Positions 40,925-49,862 are shown, numbered from the stretch's first letter. The stretch is 64,000 nt of DNA from Streptomyces sp. Edi4 (GCF_040253615.1 NZ_JBEJGY010000004.1:3348001-3412000); one strand, 5' to 3'. The notes: generated by a model not told the origin, from the sequence alone. Numbers and translations: made by a program.

Positions 40925-41962
40925 GTGCCGAACACCCGGCCTGAACCGGAGCTCTCCCCAGCGTGGTTTCTGGGGCAGGAAGTCCTGCGGCTGCGCCGCG
41001 CTCTGGGCTGGCCGCAGGCCAAGTTGGCGGAGAAGGCCCATATGGCGGTGTCCCGGATCGGGCAGATCGAGAACGCGACGATTCCCGCGACCCTCGACAA
41101 CGCCAGAGACCTCGACGCGGCGCTGGGGACGGACGGGATCCTGGAACGCCTGATGGTCCTGGTGGACAACCGTCCCGCCGTTCCGGATTGGCTGGCCCTG
41201 TACATCGACCTCGAAAGCCGGGCCGTCAGCTACAGCGAGTACGCCCCTATGCACGTGCCCGGCTTGTTGCAGACCCCCGACTACGCCCGCACTGTCCTGA
41301 CGGCAGGACTCATCCGCAAGCCCTCACCGACTGGCGGCGTGGATGCTCAGCTGGCCACTCGCCTACAGCGGCAGGAGATCATCCAACGCGCCGCGTCACC
41401 CGCCCTCTGGTTCATCCTGGAGGAGTCTTTGCTGCGCCGCCCCGTTGGCGGGCCGCTCCTCATGGCGGAGCAACTCGGCCATCTCGCGGCAATGGCAGAC
41501 CACCCCGCAGTGCATATTCAAGTGCTCCCGGAGACCATCGGGGCGCATCCCGCTCTGGGAGGTTCGCTGATTCTGCTGGCGTTGCCCGATCGCGCGAACG
41601 TGGCCTACCTGGAGGGCAGTTCTATCGGCCAGCTCTTTGAGGAACCAACCAAAGTCGCCCGATTCGGGCTGGTCTACGATTACCTGCAAGCACTTGCTCT
41701 TACACCCAGTGAGTCGGTGGCGATGATCCGACTTGCACAGGAGGACATGACCAAGATGAGCAGGACGCAGCCGCACGATGTGACCGGAGCCGACTTCCGG
41801 AAGTCCACCCACAGCAACAACGAAGGCGCTTGCGTCGAGGTGGCCACGAACCTCCCTGGCATCATCCCGGTCCGCGACAGCAAACACGGCTCCCGAGGCG
41901 GCCCCACTCTGACCACCACCCCGGCCGCTTGGGCGACGTTCGTAGCCGGGTTCAAGGGCTAG
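40925..41962 (+). CDS. XRE regulator with DUF5753 fused to a DUF397 domain
   Basis: 345 residues from GTG 40925. The HTH is at about 19-75 (LRRALGWPQAKLAEKAHMAVSRIGQIEN). A DUF5753 domain follows (about 85-265: YSEYAPMHVPGLLQTPDYAR, SLILLALPDRANVAYLEG). The C-terminal 70 residues are a DUF397 domain (DFRKSTHSNNEGACVEVATNL...VPVRDSK-like, TPAAWATFVAGFKG). In streptomycetes these are normally two adjacent genes; here no stop separates them. Such pairs act as regulators of development and secondary metabolism. Confidence 0.88.
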   Translation: MPNTRPEPELSPAWFLGQEVLRLRRALGWPQAKLAEKAHMAVSRIGQIENATIPATLDNARDLDAALGTDGILERLMVLVDNRPAVPDWLALYIDLESRAVSYSEYAPMHVPGLLQTPDYARTVLTAGLIRKPSPTGGVDAQLATRLQRQEIIQRAASPALWFILEESLLRRPVGGPLLMAEQLGHLAAMADHPAVHIQVLPETIGAHPALGGSLILLALPDRANVAYLEGSSIGQLFEEPTKVARFGLVYDYLQALALTPSESVAMIRLAQEDMTKMSRTQPHDVTGADFRKSTHSNNEGACVEVATNLPGIIPVRDSKHGSRGGPTLTTTPAAWATFVAGFKG

Positions 41963-42009
41963 CCCACTTCCCTTTACCGGAGCCGCGTCGGGGGCGCACC
42001 CTGGTAGGC

Positions 42010-43053
42010 ATGGACACCCCCCGCGACTCCCTCACCGACGTCCCCGGGTTCCGCGTCGGCCACGCGGTCGTGGGCGGGCCCGGGGCTCTGAGCGGGACCA
42101 CCGTCGTCCTCGCCCCGCCGGGTGGTGCCGTGGCCGCCGTCGCGGTGCGCGGGGGCGGGCCCGGCACGCGGGAGACCGACGCGCTCGACCCGGAGAACGT
42201 CGTCGAGCGGATCGACGCCGTGGTCCTGACCGGCGGCAGCGCGTACGGGCTCGACGCCGTGGGCGGGGTCGTGGCGTGGCTGGAGGAGCAGGGGCGCGGG
42301 GTGCGGGTGGGCCCCGAGCCGTACCAGGTGGTCCCGGTCGTGCCCGCGGCCTGTCTGTTCGACCTGGGGCGCGGCGGCGACTGGCGGGCCCGGCCCGACG
42401 CGTCGGTGGGCCGGGCGGCCGCAGAGGCGGCCGGGAGCGCCGGGCGTGAGGTCGCCGAGGGCAATGTGGGGGCAGGGGCCGGGGCGGTGGTCGGGGGGAT
42501 CAAGGGCGGGGTCGGCACCGCCAGTGTCCGGCTCGCCTCGGGGGTCACCGTCGCCGCGCTGGCCGTCGTGAACGCCGTCGGCTCGCCCATCGACCCGCAC
42601 ACCGGGATCCTGTACGGGGAGTACGGGACCGGGCCGCTCCAACCGCCTTCCGACGTAACCCACTTGGCGGCCCAGGCGCGGATCGCCCAGGCCCGGGAGC
42701 GGATGGGGCTTCCGCCGCTCAACACCACGCTGGCCGTCGTGGCCACCGACGCCCCGCTCAGCCGGCCGCAGGCCCGCAAGCTCGCCGGGACCTCGCACGA
42801 CGGGCTGGCCCGCGCGATCCGCCCCGTCCACCTGATGCACGACGGCGACACCGTGTTCGCCCTGGCGACCGGGACGCACGGTGCGGACGGCGGCGCCGCG
42901 CCCGGCCCGCTGAGCCCGGCGGAGTTGAACCACGTCCTGGCCGCCGGGGCGGACGTCGTGGCGCGGGCCATCGTCCGGGGGGTGCGGGCCGCGACAAGCA
43001 TCGAAGGACCCGGGGGGACATTCCCCTCTTATAGGGATCTGTACGGGAGTTGA
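42010..43053 (+). CDS. P1 (DmpA/BapA-like) family peptidase
   Basis: 347 residues. The self-processing Ntn-type fold is indicated by VPGFRVGHA near the start, VLTGGSAYGLDAVGGVVAWLEEQG, EGNVGAGAGAVVGGIKGG and the likely cleavage site N238/T239 (LNTTLAVVATDA). Thr239 would become the N-terminal nucleophile. Relatives are aminopeptidases acting on D- or beta-amino-acid peptides. No signal peptide. Starts 48 bp after the XRE-DUF397 gene. Confidence 0.92.
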   Translation: MDTPRDSLTDVPGFRVGHAVVGGPGALSGTTVVLAPPGGAVAAVAVRGGGPGTRETDALDPENVVERIDAVVLTGGSAYGLDAVGGVVAWLEEQGRGVRVGPEPYQVVPVVPAACLFDLGRGGDWRARPDASVGRAAAEAAGSAGREVAEGNVGAGAGAVVGGIKGGVGTASVRLASGVTVAALAVVNAVGSPIDPHTGILYGEYGTGPLQPPSDVTHLAAQARIAQARERMGLPPLNTTLAVVATDAPLSRPQARKLAGTSHDGLARAIRPVHLMHDGDTVFALATGTHGADGGAAPGPLSPAELNHVLAAGADVVARAIVRGVRAATSIEGPGGTFPSYRDLYGS

Positions 43054-43165
43054 GGCTCCGCCGCGCGTCAATGTGACCGCCGCCACAATCGCCACCCGCA
43101 ACCGGGTGGCCCATTTGGGTGCTCTATGCCCGTACTGGATTCAATTCGCAGTACATAACGCAGAC

Positions 43166-44464
43166 ATGGAGCAGCCCGTGACACCGCCGGCGTCGGACAA
43201 CGCAGCGCACCCTCAGCAGTACGGCACCGCGCGCCCCTCGCGTGGGCAGGCCCGGCGCCGCGTCCGGCTGATCGCGGGTGCCGCCGGACTTCTGGTCGGC
43301 GCGCTCGCGCTGACCGCCTGCGGCGGGGACGCCAAGGCCAACGACGACGGCAAGAACGGCAAGGGCTCGGACGCCGCGGCCGCCAAGGACGCCTCCACGC
43401 TGAAGATCACCATCTCCGCGAAGGACGGCTCCGCCAACGCCTCCATCAACGACGTCGCCGTCAAGGCGGAGGGCGGCAAGCTCTCCGACGTGACGATGAC
43501 CGAGGCGCAGGGCGGCAAGGCCGTGCCCGGCCAGCTCGCGGCCGACGGTCTGTCCTGGAAGCCGACCGGCAAGGTCGAGCGCGGCACCCAGTACAAGATC
43601 ACCGCGAACGGCAAGGACGACAAGGGCCGGGCCGCGACGGAGAACTCCCAGTTCACCACCGTGTCGGCCAAGGACAGCTTCATCGGCACCTACACCCCCG
43701 ATGACGGCTCCACGGTGGGCGTCGGCATGCCGGTCTCCTTCACCTTCGACAAGCCGATCACCAACAAGAAGGACGTCCTCTCCCACATCACCGTCGCCAG
43801 CAGCAGCGGGCAGCAGGTCGTCGGGCACTGGTTCAACTCCCAGCGTCTCGACTTCCGCCCCGAGGACTACTGGAAGGCCGGGTCCAAGGTGACGATGAAG
43901 ATTGACCTGGACAAGGTCGAGGGCGCCAAGGGCGTCTACGGCGTCCAGAAGAAGGACGTCAGCTTCACCATCGGCCGCAACCAGGTCTCCACGGTGGACG
44001 TGAAGACGCAGGAGATGACCGTCCAGCAGGACGGCAAGACCATCAAGACGATCCCCGTCTCCACCGGCAGCGCCGAACACCCCACCTACAACGGGCAGAT
44101 GGTGATATCGGAGAAGTTCACGCAGACCCGCATGAACGGCGACAGCGTGGGCTTCGGCGGTGAGTACGACATCAAGGACGTGCCGCACGCGATGCGCCTG
44201 TCCAGCTCCGGCACCTTCATGCACGGCAACTACTGGTACAAGGGCGACCCCTTCGGCAATGACGGCACCAGCCACGGCTGCGTCGGCATGAAGGACGTCC
44301 AGGGCGCCGGCGGCGACACTCCGGCCAAGTGGATGTTCGACCACAGCCTCGTCGGTGACGTCGTCGTGGTGAAGGGCTCGCCCGACAAGACCATCGCCCC
44401 GGACAACGGCCTCAACGGCTGGAACCTGCCCTGGTCCCAGTGGACGGCGGACAGCGCCTCCTGA
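43166..44464 (+). CDS. L,D-transpeptidase lipoprotein
   Basis: 432 residues from ATG 43166; a GTG at 43178 with GGAG upstream is an alternative start. A lipoprotein signal ends in LTAC with Cys52, then a Lys/Asp-rich linker. Two Ig-like domains (about 80-270) and a YkuD catalytic domain follow, with HGNYW and SHGCVGM (nucleophile Cys372). It forms 3-3 cross-links in peptidoglycan at the outer face of the membrane. Followed by a strong hairpin terminator. Confidence 0.95.
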   Translation: MEQPVTPPASDNAAHPQQYGTARPSRGQARRRVRLIAGAAGLLVGALALTACGGDAKANDDGKNGKGSDAAAAKDASTLKITISAKDGSANASINDVAVKAEGGKLSDVTMTEAQGGKAVPGQLAADGLSWKPTGKVERGTQYKITANGKDDKGRAATENSQFTTVSAKDSFIGTYTPDDGSTVGVGMPVSFTFDKPITNKKDVLSHITVASSSGQQVVGHWFNSQRLDFRPEDYWKAGSKVTMKIDLDKVEGAKGVYGVQKKDVSFTIGRNQVSTVDVKTQEMTVQQDGKTIKTIPVSTGSAEHPTYNGQMVISEKFTQTRMNGDSVGFGGEYDIKDVPHAMRLSSSGTFMHGNYWYKGDPFGNDGTSHGCVGMKDVQGAGGDTPAKWMFDHSLVGDVVVVKGSPDKTIAPDNGLNGWNLPWSQWTADSAS

Positions 44465-44493
44465 CCAACTCCCGTCCCGTAGGCGGAACTTCA

Positions 44494-44527
44494 CCGGCCG
44501 GTAACCCCTTCGTGGGGTGCCGGCCGG
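44494..44527 (+). terminator. Terminator of the L,D-transpeptidase gene
   Basis: A CCGGCCGG/CCGGCCGG stem with a small bulge continues into ACCCC-TTCGT-GGGGT and is followed by AAAAGTTTC. It lies 30 bp after the stop. Confidence 0.75.
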
Positions 44528-44621
44528 AAAAGTTTCGGCCATCCCCGCTGCGCGATCGGCCCCCAGGAGCTACGTTGAGCACCTTCTACGTGACCAACAG
44601 CGACGGCCAGGAGAAACCTTG

Positions 44622-45611
44622 GTGCTCCATGTGCCCCACCCGCTCGACGGCGAGCGCGGCCCCGGCGACGAAACGGCGCAGGCCCAGCTGGCCGCGCTCC
44701 TGGGGCGGGCCCTGAACTCCTTCGACCTGCCGGACGAGCTCGTCGAACGCCTCGACTCCGCGATGGCGCACACCACTTCGCTCCACTCCTCGCTGCACAC
44801 GTCGGCGGCGGGCACGGCCGGCCACCGCCTGAGCCGCGAGACCTACCGGCACTGCTATCTGCTCCTGGACGGCACCACCGTCACCCTGTGGGAAGTGACC
44901 CATCACGACGGCCGCGAGTACGCCCACGAGGTGTACGCGGCCGAGGACGAGGCCCGCATCGCCGCGGCCCGCCTGCGCCGCAAGGCGCTCCCGGCGGACG
45001 CGGGGGCCACGGATGCCGACGAACTCGCTCGCCAAAAAGGTGAGTTGGCGGACCCGCTCCCGCTTCTCGACCCGCCCCCGCTTCTCGACCCGCTCCTCGA
45101 CTCGCCGCTCGCCCGGCTCCAGGACCTCCAAGGCCTCCAAGGCCTCCAAGGTCTCCAGGACCTCAGAGACCTCAGGGGTTTCGCCGAGCTCCAGGGCTTC
45201 GACGCCTCCTGGGAGTCGGGGCTCGGCCCGGACGCCCTCGCGGAGCACCCCCGCACCGCGCCGGGCGCGGAACGCCCGCAGCCGTACGCCCCCGACGACT
45301 CCGCCGACCACGCACGCCGGCTGCTGCGCCGCGCCGAGAACCGCGACCGGCCCGGCCACCACACCGCGCTGCGACTGCGGGCGGCGCGCGCGCACTGGAT
45401 CACCCAGGCGTTCGGCAGCCACAGCCGCGCGGGCGGCCACGAGGCCGCCTTCACGCTGTACGAGCACGCGTTCCTGCTGCTCGACGGCAGCGAACTGAGC
45501 CTGTGGGAGGTCGAGCACACGGCGACGCCGGACGGCCGCCACATGTGCGAGGTGTACGGGAGCGAGCAGGCGGCGCGCACCGCCATGGAGCGCCGCGCGC
45601 ACGTGAGTTGA
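44622..45611 (+). CDS. DUF6227 family protein
   Basis: 329 residues from GTG 44622, with AGGAGA upstream. The N-terminal LHVPHPLDGERG...AQLAALLGRALNSFDLPDELVERLD is the DUF6227 opening. Two halves share the pattern LLLDG-x-x-(V/L)-(T/S)-LWEV-x-H...EVY-x-(A/S)-E, so the protein arose by internal duplication. A linker with DLQGLQGLQGLQDL repeats joins them, encoded by 9-bp tandem repeats near 45119-45160. Cytosolic; function unknown. Confidence 0.88.
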   Translation: MLHVPHPLDGERGPGDETAQAQLAALLGRALNSFDLPDELVERLDSAMAHTTSLHSSLHTSAAGTAGHRLSRETYRHCYLLLDGTTVTLWEVTHHDGREYAHEVYAAEDEARIAAARLRRKALPADAGATDADELARQKGELADPLPLLDPPPLLDPLLDSPLARLQDLQGLQGLQGLQDLRDLRGFAELQGFDASWESGLGPDALAEHPRTAPGAERPQPYAPDDSADHARRLLRRAENRDRPGHHTALRLRAARAHWITQAFGSHSRAGGHEAAFTLYEHAFLLLDGSELSLWEVEHTATPDGRHMCEVYGSEQAARTAMERRAHVS

Positions 45612-45614
45612 GGC

Positions 45615-45635
45615 CCGGGCCCGCCCAGGGCCCGG
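45615..45635. terminator. Shared terminator between convergent genes
   Basis: A perfect 8-bp stem, CCGGGCCC/GGGCCCGG, with GCCCA loop lies between the stops at 45611 and 45652. No T-run. Confidence 0.6.
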
Positions 45636-45651
45636 CCGCGTACGCGCGCGG

Positions 45652-45906
45652 TCAGGACCGGCGGGGATCCAGCTGGCGGACCAGGCCGGCGAAGGCGTCG
45701 CGCTCGGCCTCGGTGAGGGCCACCGCCTCCCGGGCGGGCGGCCCCGCCTGCGGCCCGACCGCCCGCAGCGGCCGCACCGCGCGCCACCGCGCCCGGTCGA
45801 CGCGCTCACGGCGCAGGACGCGGACCAGTCCGACGACCCAGGCGACACTCGCCGCAGCGAGGACGGAAAGGCCTATCTGCTGAATGATCGTAAGGTTCTG
45901 AGCCAC
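45652..45906 (-). CDS. Small single-span membrane protein
   Basis: 84 residues from GTG 45906. One membrane segment (IGLSVLAAASVAWVVGLVRVL) is followed by a basic stretch (RRERVDRARW) and a helical C-terminus (LTEAERDAFAGLVRQLDPRRS). Probably inner-membrane with a cytosolic tail. A TCTACT box 7 nt upstream could serve a leaderless mRNA. Function unknown. Confidence 0.7.
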   Translation of the reverse strand: MAQNLTIIQQIGLSVLAAASVAWVVGLVRVLRRERVDRARWRAVRPLRAVGPQAGPPAREAVALTEAERDAFAGLVRQLDPRRS

Positions 45907-46037
45907 GGGCCCCAGTAGACAACACCGGCCGGGACTTGCGGCAGGGGCTGCGGGGACTTTGGTCCCCAAGTGGTACATGTCACGTCATGACATCCGAAGA
46001 CGCCCCGCCCCTTCGGCCCTACCGGTACGCTCCCCGC

Positions 46038-46280
46038 ATGAGTCCCTGGCCGCCGGAGCTCGATCCACTGCCCGAACCCGAGCCCGTGTTCACCCCGGAG
46101 ATCACCGAGGCGGACTGCCGTAAATGCGGTACCCGCGTCGCGGGTCTCGACGGGCGTTACGCCTGCGGGGTGTGCGGCTGGACCAATGACTGGTCCGAGG
46201 GCCACCGCCCGCTGCCCAGCGGTGAGGACGATCCGGACTACCCCGGGCCCGACGGCCCCGGCAACCGGCTGACCCGGTAA
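46038..46280 (+). CDS. Small zinc-ribbon protein
   Basis: 80 residues from ATG 46038 (an ATG at 45987 is also in frame). CRKCG and CGVCGW form a two-CxxC ribbon (ADCRKCGTRVAGLDGRYACGVCGW) flanked by acidic, proline-rich tails. TACGCT ends 6 nt before the ATG, which favours this start and a leaderless transcript. Function unknown. Confidence 0.75.
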   Translation: MSPWPPELDPLPEPEPVFTPEITEADCRKCGTRVAGLDGRYACGVCGWTNDWSEGHRPLPSGEDDPDYPGPDGPGNRLTR

Positions 46281-46393
46281 CCGGTCCGGACCCCGTGAGG
46301 GTCTGCCGCACGCTCCGGCCCCACCGCGGCAGCTCCCACCCGTCAACTCTCCCCCACCAACTCGCGCTCGGGCGACGGCAGTTCGGGGCCGGC

Positions 46394-47344
46394 TCAGGAC
46401 GCCGGTGACCTCAGCGGGCGGTCCAGCGGTACCGCTTGCGTGACCGTGACCGACGCCGGGGCGAGGTCGGCAGGGGCCGGCATCACGCTGCCGGGGAGGC
46501 GGACCGCGGCCGCGCCGTGGGCGACGGCGGCGGCCAGGGCCTCGGGGCCTTCGCCGCCCGCCATGAGGAACCCGGCGAGCGAGGCGTCACCGGCTCCGAC
46601 GTTGCTGCGTACGGCGTCCACGGAGGCGCGCGCGAAGTAGATGCCGGACGCGGTGACCAGCAGCTGGCCGTCCACGCCCAGGCTCGCGAGCACCGCTCCG
46701 GCCCCCGACTCCCGTACTTCTTCCGCCGCTTTGACCGCGTCGCCGATCGTGGCCAGGGGGCGGCCGACGGCCTGGGCCAGCTCCTCCGCGTTGGGCTTGA
46801 CCACGTCGGGGCGCTCGCGCAGGGCGGCGACGAGTGAGGCGCCCGAGGTGTCAAGGGCGACCCGGGCGCCCGCCGCGTGGGCCCGGGCGACGAGGCCTGC
46901 GTACCACTGGGGGGAGAGGCCGAGCGGCAGGCTGCCGCCGCAGGCGATCCAGTCGGCCCGCGCGGAGTGCTCCCGTACGGCGGCGAGCAGCGACTCGCTC
47001 TCGGCGGCGCTCAGTTCGGGGCCCGGCGCGTTGATCTTGGTCAGGGTGCCGTCCGCTTCGACGAGCGCGATGTTGGACCGGGTGCGGCCGGCGACGGGGA
47101 CGGCGGCGACCTCGATGCCTTCGGCGGCGAGCAGTTCGGCGAGCAGGTCGCCGGGGGCGCCGCCCAGCGGCAGGACGGCCGCCGTGCGGTGCCCGGCGGC
47201 CGCGACGGCGCGCGAGACGTTGACGCCCTTGCCGCCGGGGTCCACCCGCTCCCGGCCGGCCCGCAGCACCTCGCCCCGGCGCAGGCCCGGGATCTCGTAG
47301 GTGCGGTCGAGGCTGGGGTTGGGCGTGACGGTCAGGATGTTCAT
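46394..47344 (-). CDS. fruK: 1-phosphofructokinase
   Basis: 316 residues, PfkB family. NPSLDRTYEI and DPGGKGVNVSRAVAAAGH bind sugar. The C-terminal RSNVGAGDASLAGFL carries the catalytic Asp and anion hole. It phosphorylates fructose-1-phosphate made by the fructose PTS. It overlaps fruR by ATGA. The permease gene fruA, usually next in Streptomyces, is absent downstream, where a convergent zinc-ribbon gene begins within 115 bp. Confidence 0.93.
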   Translation of the reverse strand: MNILTVTPNPSLDRTYEIPGLRRGEVLRAGRERVDPGGKGVNVSRAVAAAGHRTAAVLPLGGAPGDLLAELLAAEGIEVAAVPVAGRTRSNIALVEADGTLTKINAPGPELSAAESESLLAAVREHSARADWIACGGSLPLGLSPQWYAGLVARAHAAGARVALDTSGASLVAALRERPDVVKPNAEELAQAVGRPLATIGDAVKAAEEVRESGAGAVLASLGVDGQLLVTASGIYFARASVDAVRSNVGAGDASLAGFLMAGGEGPEALAAAVAHGAAAVRLPGSVMPAPADLAPASVTVTQAVPLDRPLRSPAS

Positions 47345-48102
47345 ACCGTGATCACGTCCGTGCCGGCGGCCTCGATGGCGGCGGCGTCCTCGGGGGCGAG
47401 CCCGCGGTCGGTGATCAGGACGTCCACGTCGGCCATGTCGGCGAAGCGGGCGAAGTGCTCCTGGCCGTGCTTGGTGGAGTCGGCGAGCAGGACGACCCGG
47501 CGGGCGGCGCCGATCGCGGCACGCTTGACGGCGGACTCGGCGAGGTCGGGGGTGGTCAGGCCGTGGGCGGCACAGAAGCCGTTGGCGCCGAGGAAGATGA
47601 CGTCGGCGCGGATCTCGCCGTAGGCGCGCAGCGCCCAGGCGTCCACGGCGGCCCGGGTGCGGTGGCGGATCCGGCCGCCGACGAGGTGGAGGTCGATGGC
47701 GGGGTGGTCGGCGAGCCGGGCGGCGACGGGCAGGGCGTGGGTGACGAGGGTGAGCCCGCTCTCCAGGGGCAGCTCGGCGGCGAACCGGGCGATGGTCGAT
47801 CCCGCGTCGAGGATGACGCTGCCCTCGGTGGGGAGCTCGGCGAGGGCGGCCCGGGCGATGCGGTGCTTCTCGTCGGCGGCGGTGGACTCGCGCTCGGCGA
47901 GGTCGGGTTCGAAGTCGAGCCGTCCGGCCGGGATGGCGCCACCGTGCACCCGGCGCACCAGGCCGGCCCGGTCGAGTGCCTTCAGATCGCGCCGTACGGT
48001 CTCGGCGGTGACCTGGAAGGTCTCGGCGAGCGTGAGCACGTCCACGCGCCCGCTCTCCCGCGCGATCCGTAGGATCTCCTGCTGCCGCTCCGGTGCGTAC
48101 AC
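47341..48102 (-). CDS. fruR: DeoR-family regulator of fructose utilisation
   Basis: 253 residues from GTG 48102. The DeoR HTH is at the N-terminus (YAPERQQEILRIARESGRVDVLTLAETFQVTAETVRRDL), followed by the conserved LVRRVHGGAIP and a sugar-phosphate sensor domain (ILDAGSTIARFAAELP, FLGANGFCAAHGLTTPDLAESAVKRA). It likely represses fruR-fruK until fructose-1-phosphate appears. Two GGTTACG(T/A)CCG direct repeats lie upstream. Confidence 0.9.
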   Translation of the reverse strand: MYAPERQQEILRIARESGRVDVLTLAETFQVTAETVRRDLKALDRAGLVRRVHGGAIPAGRLDFEPDLAERESTAADEKHRIARAALAELPTEGSVILDAGSTIARFAAELPLESGLTLVTHALPVAARLADHPAIDLHLVGGRIRHRTRAAVDAWALRAYGEIRADVIFLGANGFCAAHGLTTPDLAESAVKRAAIGAARRVVLLADSTKHGQEHFARFADMADVDVLITDRGLAPEDAAAIEAAGTDVITV

Positions 48103-48106
48103 GTTT

Positions 48107-48159
48107 GGTTACGTCCGTTCCCTGCCCGAACTTGTGGTTGCCCTGTCAGGTTACGACCG
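48107..48159. promoter_or_regulatory. Direct repeats GGTTACGWCCG, candidate FruR operators
   Basis: GGTTACGTCCG (48107-48117) and GGTTACGACCG (48149-48159) are 42 bp apart, four helical turns, immediately upstream of the fruR start. DeoR proteins often bind spaced direct repeats. Confidence 0.45.
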
Positions 48160-48234
48160 TGAGCGCTTCTCGTACGTCGTTCCGGGCACCCGGCGGGCAC
48201 AAACGGGCCCGGGCTCCGGTGATCTTGCCCACGG

Positions 48235-48274
48235 CGCGACGGCCCCCGGGTCCGATGACCTGGGGGCCGTCGCG
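48235..48274 (-). terminator. Strong hairpin after the DHA2 exporter gene
   Basis: A perfect 13-bp stem (CGCGACGGCCCCC/GGGGGCCGTCGCG) encloses an inner GGTC-CGAT-GACC hairpin, 20 bp past the exporter stop. Confidence 0.85.
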
Positions 48275-48294
48275 GGCCGTGCGGAAGCCGGGGA

Positions 48295-49824
48295 TCAGCC
48301 GACCGGCTGCGCCTCCTTGGCCGGCTCGGGCGCCGAGGCCTCGTCCACCGCGCCCTCGACGTGCAGCCGGGGGCGAGCCGGCAGCGCGAACATCACCAGG
48401 AAGATCACCGCGAGGACGCCTGCGACGTACCAGAGCGAGTGCTGGAAGCCTGCCACGAACGCCTGGTTCAGGCGCGGCGGCGCGAGGTCGTCGCCGATCG
48501 AGCCGAAGAAGACGACCGAGACCAGGCCGAGGCCGAGCGCGTTGCCCATCTGCTGCACGGTGTTGATGAGCCCGGACGCGGAACCGGAGTGCTCCTTGGG
48601 GACCTCCGAGAGCACCGCGTCGGTGAGCGGGGCCACGATGAGACCCATGCCGAGCCCCATCACGACCAGCGGGAGCGCCATCTGCCAGGGGGCGATGTCC
48701 ATGCCGTAGTGGCCCGCCTCCCAGATGTAGATCAGCAGTCCGGCGGCCATCGTCAGGGCGCCCCCCTGGAGGACCTTGCGGCCGAAGCGGGGCACGAGCT
48801 TCTGCACGGACAGACCGGCCGCCACGGAGACCGCGATGGAGAACGGCACCCCGGTCAGACCGGCGCGCAGCGCGCTCCAGCCGAGGCCCATCTGCATGTA
48901 GAGCGTCCACACCAGGAAGAAGATGCCCAGGCCCACACCGAAGGTGGCCTGCACGGCGATGCCCGCGGCGAAGCTCTTCACCTTGAACAGCGACAGCTCG
49001 ATGAGCGGCGAGCCGTCCCTGGCCGCCTTCCTGCGCTCGTAGGTGATCAGAGCGGCGAAGACCACGACGCTGCCGGCCATCGAGACGTAACCCCACAGCG
49101 GCCAGCCGAGCTCGCGGCCGCGGGTGAGCGGGTAGAGCAGCATGAGCAGGCCGAGCGTGACCAGGACGACACCGAGCAGGTCGAGCCTGAGGGCCTTGGG
49201 CGCCTTGGACTCGCCGATGAACTTGGTGCCGAGGATCAGGCCCACGATGCCGACGGGCAGGTTGATCAGGAAGATCGGACGCCATTCGAGACCGAACAGG
49301 TTCCACTCCGTGAGCAGCGCGCCCAGCAGCGGTCCCGAGACCGCGCCGAGGCCGACGATCGCGCCGAACAGGCCGAAGACCTTGCCGCGCTCGTGCGCGG
49401 GGAAGGTGGCGTGGACGATCGAGAGGACCTGCGGGACCATCATCGCGGCCATCGCGCCCTGGAGGATGCGGGAGGCGACCAGCATCTCGGGGTTGGCGGC
49501 GAAGCCGCACAGCGCGGAGGCGAGCGTGAAGCCGCCGATGCCGATGAGGAACAGCTTCTTGCGGCCGTGGATGTCGCCGAGGCGGCCGCCGGTGATCAGG
49601 CCCGCGGCGAACGCGAGCGCGTAGCCGGCGGTTATCCACTGGATCGAGGAGAAGCTCGCCCCGGTGTCCTGCTGGATGGAGGGTATGGCGATGTTGACGA
49701 TCGTGACGTCGACCAGGTCCATGAAGGCCGCGGTCATCACGATGGCCAGGGCGAACCACCGGCGGCGGTCGGCGGCGGCGCTCGCCGCGGTCCCAGGGGT
49801 GCTACTGGTCGTGGTGGAAGACAT
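48295..49824 (-). CDS. DHA2 (EmrB/QacA) family drug exporter
   Basis: 509 residues with about 14 membrane segments. DLVDVTIVNIAIPSIQ in TM1 and GGRLGDIHGRKKLFLIG (motif A) are typical of 14-TMS proton-driven multidrug exporters. TACTTT ends 6 nt before the ATG and the upstream sequence (CCTCCC) is anti-Shine-Dalgarno, so the transcript is probably leaderless. Divergent from a WYL-domain regulator, its likely controller. Confidence 0.93.
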   Translation of the reverse strand: MSSTTTSSTPGTAASAAADRRRWFALAIVMTAAFMDLVDVTIVNIAIPSIQQDTGASFSSIQWITAGYALAFAAGLITGGRLGDIHGRKKLFLIGIGGFTLASALCGFAANPEMLVASRILQGAMAAMMVPQVLSIVHATFPAHERGKVFGLFGAIVGLGAVSGPLLGALLTEWNLFGLEWRPIFLINLPVGIVGLILGTKFIGESKAPKALRLDLLGVVLVTLGLLMLLYPLTRGRELGWPLWGYVSMAGSVVVFAALITYERRKAARDGSPLIELSLFKVKSFAAGIAVQATFGVGLGIFFLVWTLYMQMGLGWSALRAGLTGVPFSIAVSVAAGLSVQKLVPRFGRKVLQGGALTMAAGLLIYIWEAGHYGMDIAPWQMALPLVVMGLGMGLIVAPLTDAVLSEVPKEHSGSASGLINTVQQMGNALGLGLVSVVFFGSIGDDLAPPRLNQAFVAGFQHSLWYVAGVLAVIFLVMFALPARPRLHVEGAVDEASAPEPAKEAQPVG

Positions 49825-49847
49825 GGGAGGAAAGTAGACCGCCTTTA

Positions 49848-49862
49848 GGTCACACCGTGTCC
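49848..49862. promoter_or_regulatory. Candidate operator GGTCAC-ACC-GTGTCC
   Basis: A near-perfect inverted repeat (5 of 6 pairs) in the 63-bp divergent gap between the exporter and WYL regulator genes. Confidence 0.35.
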
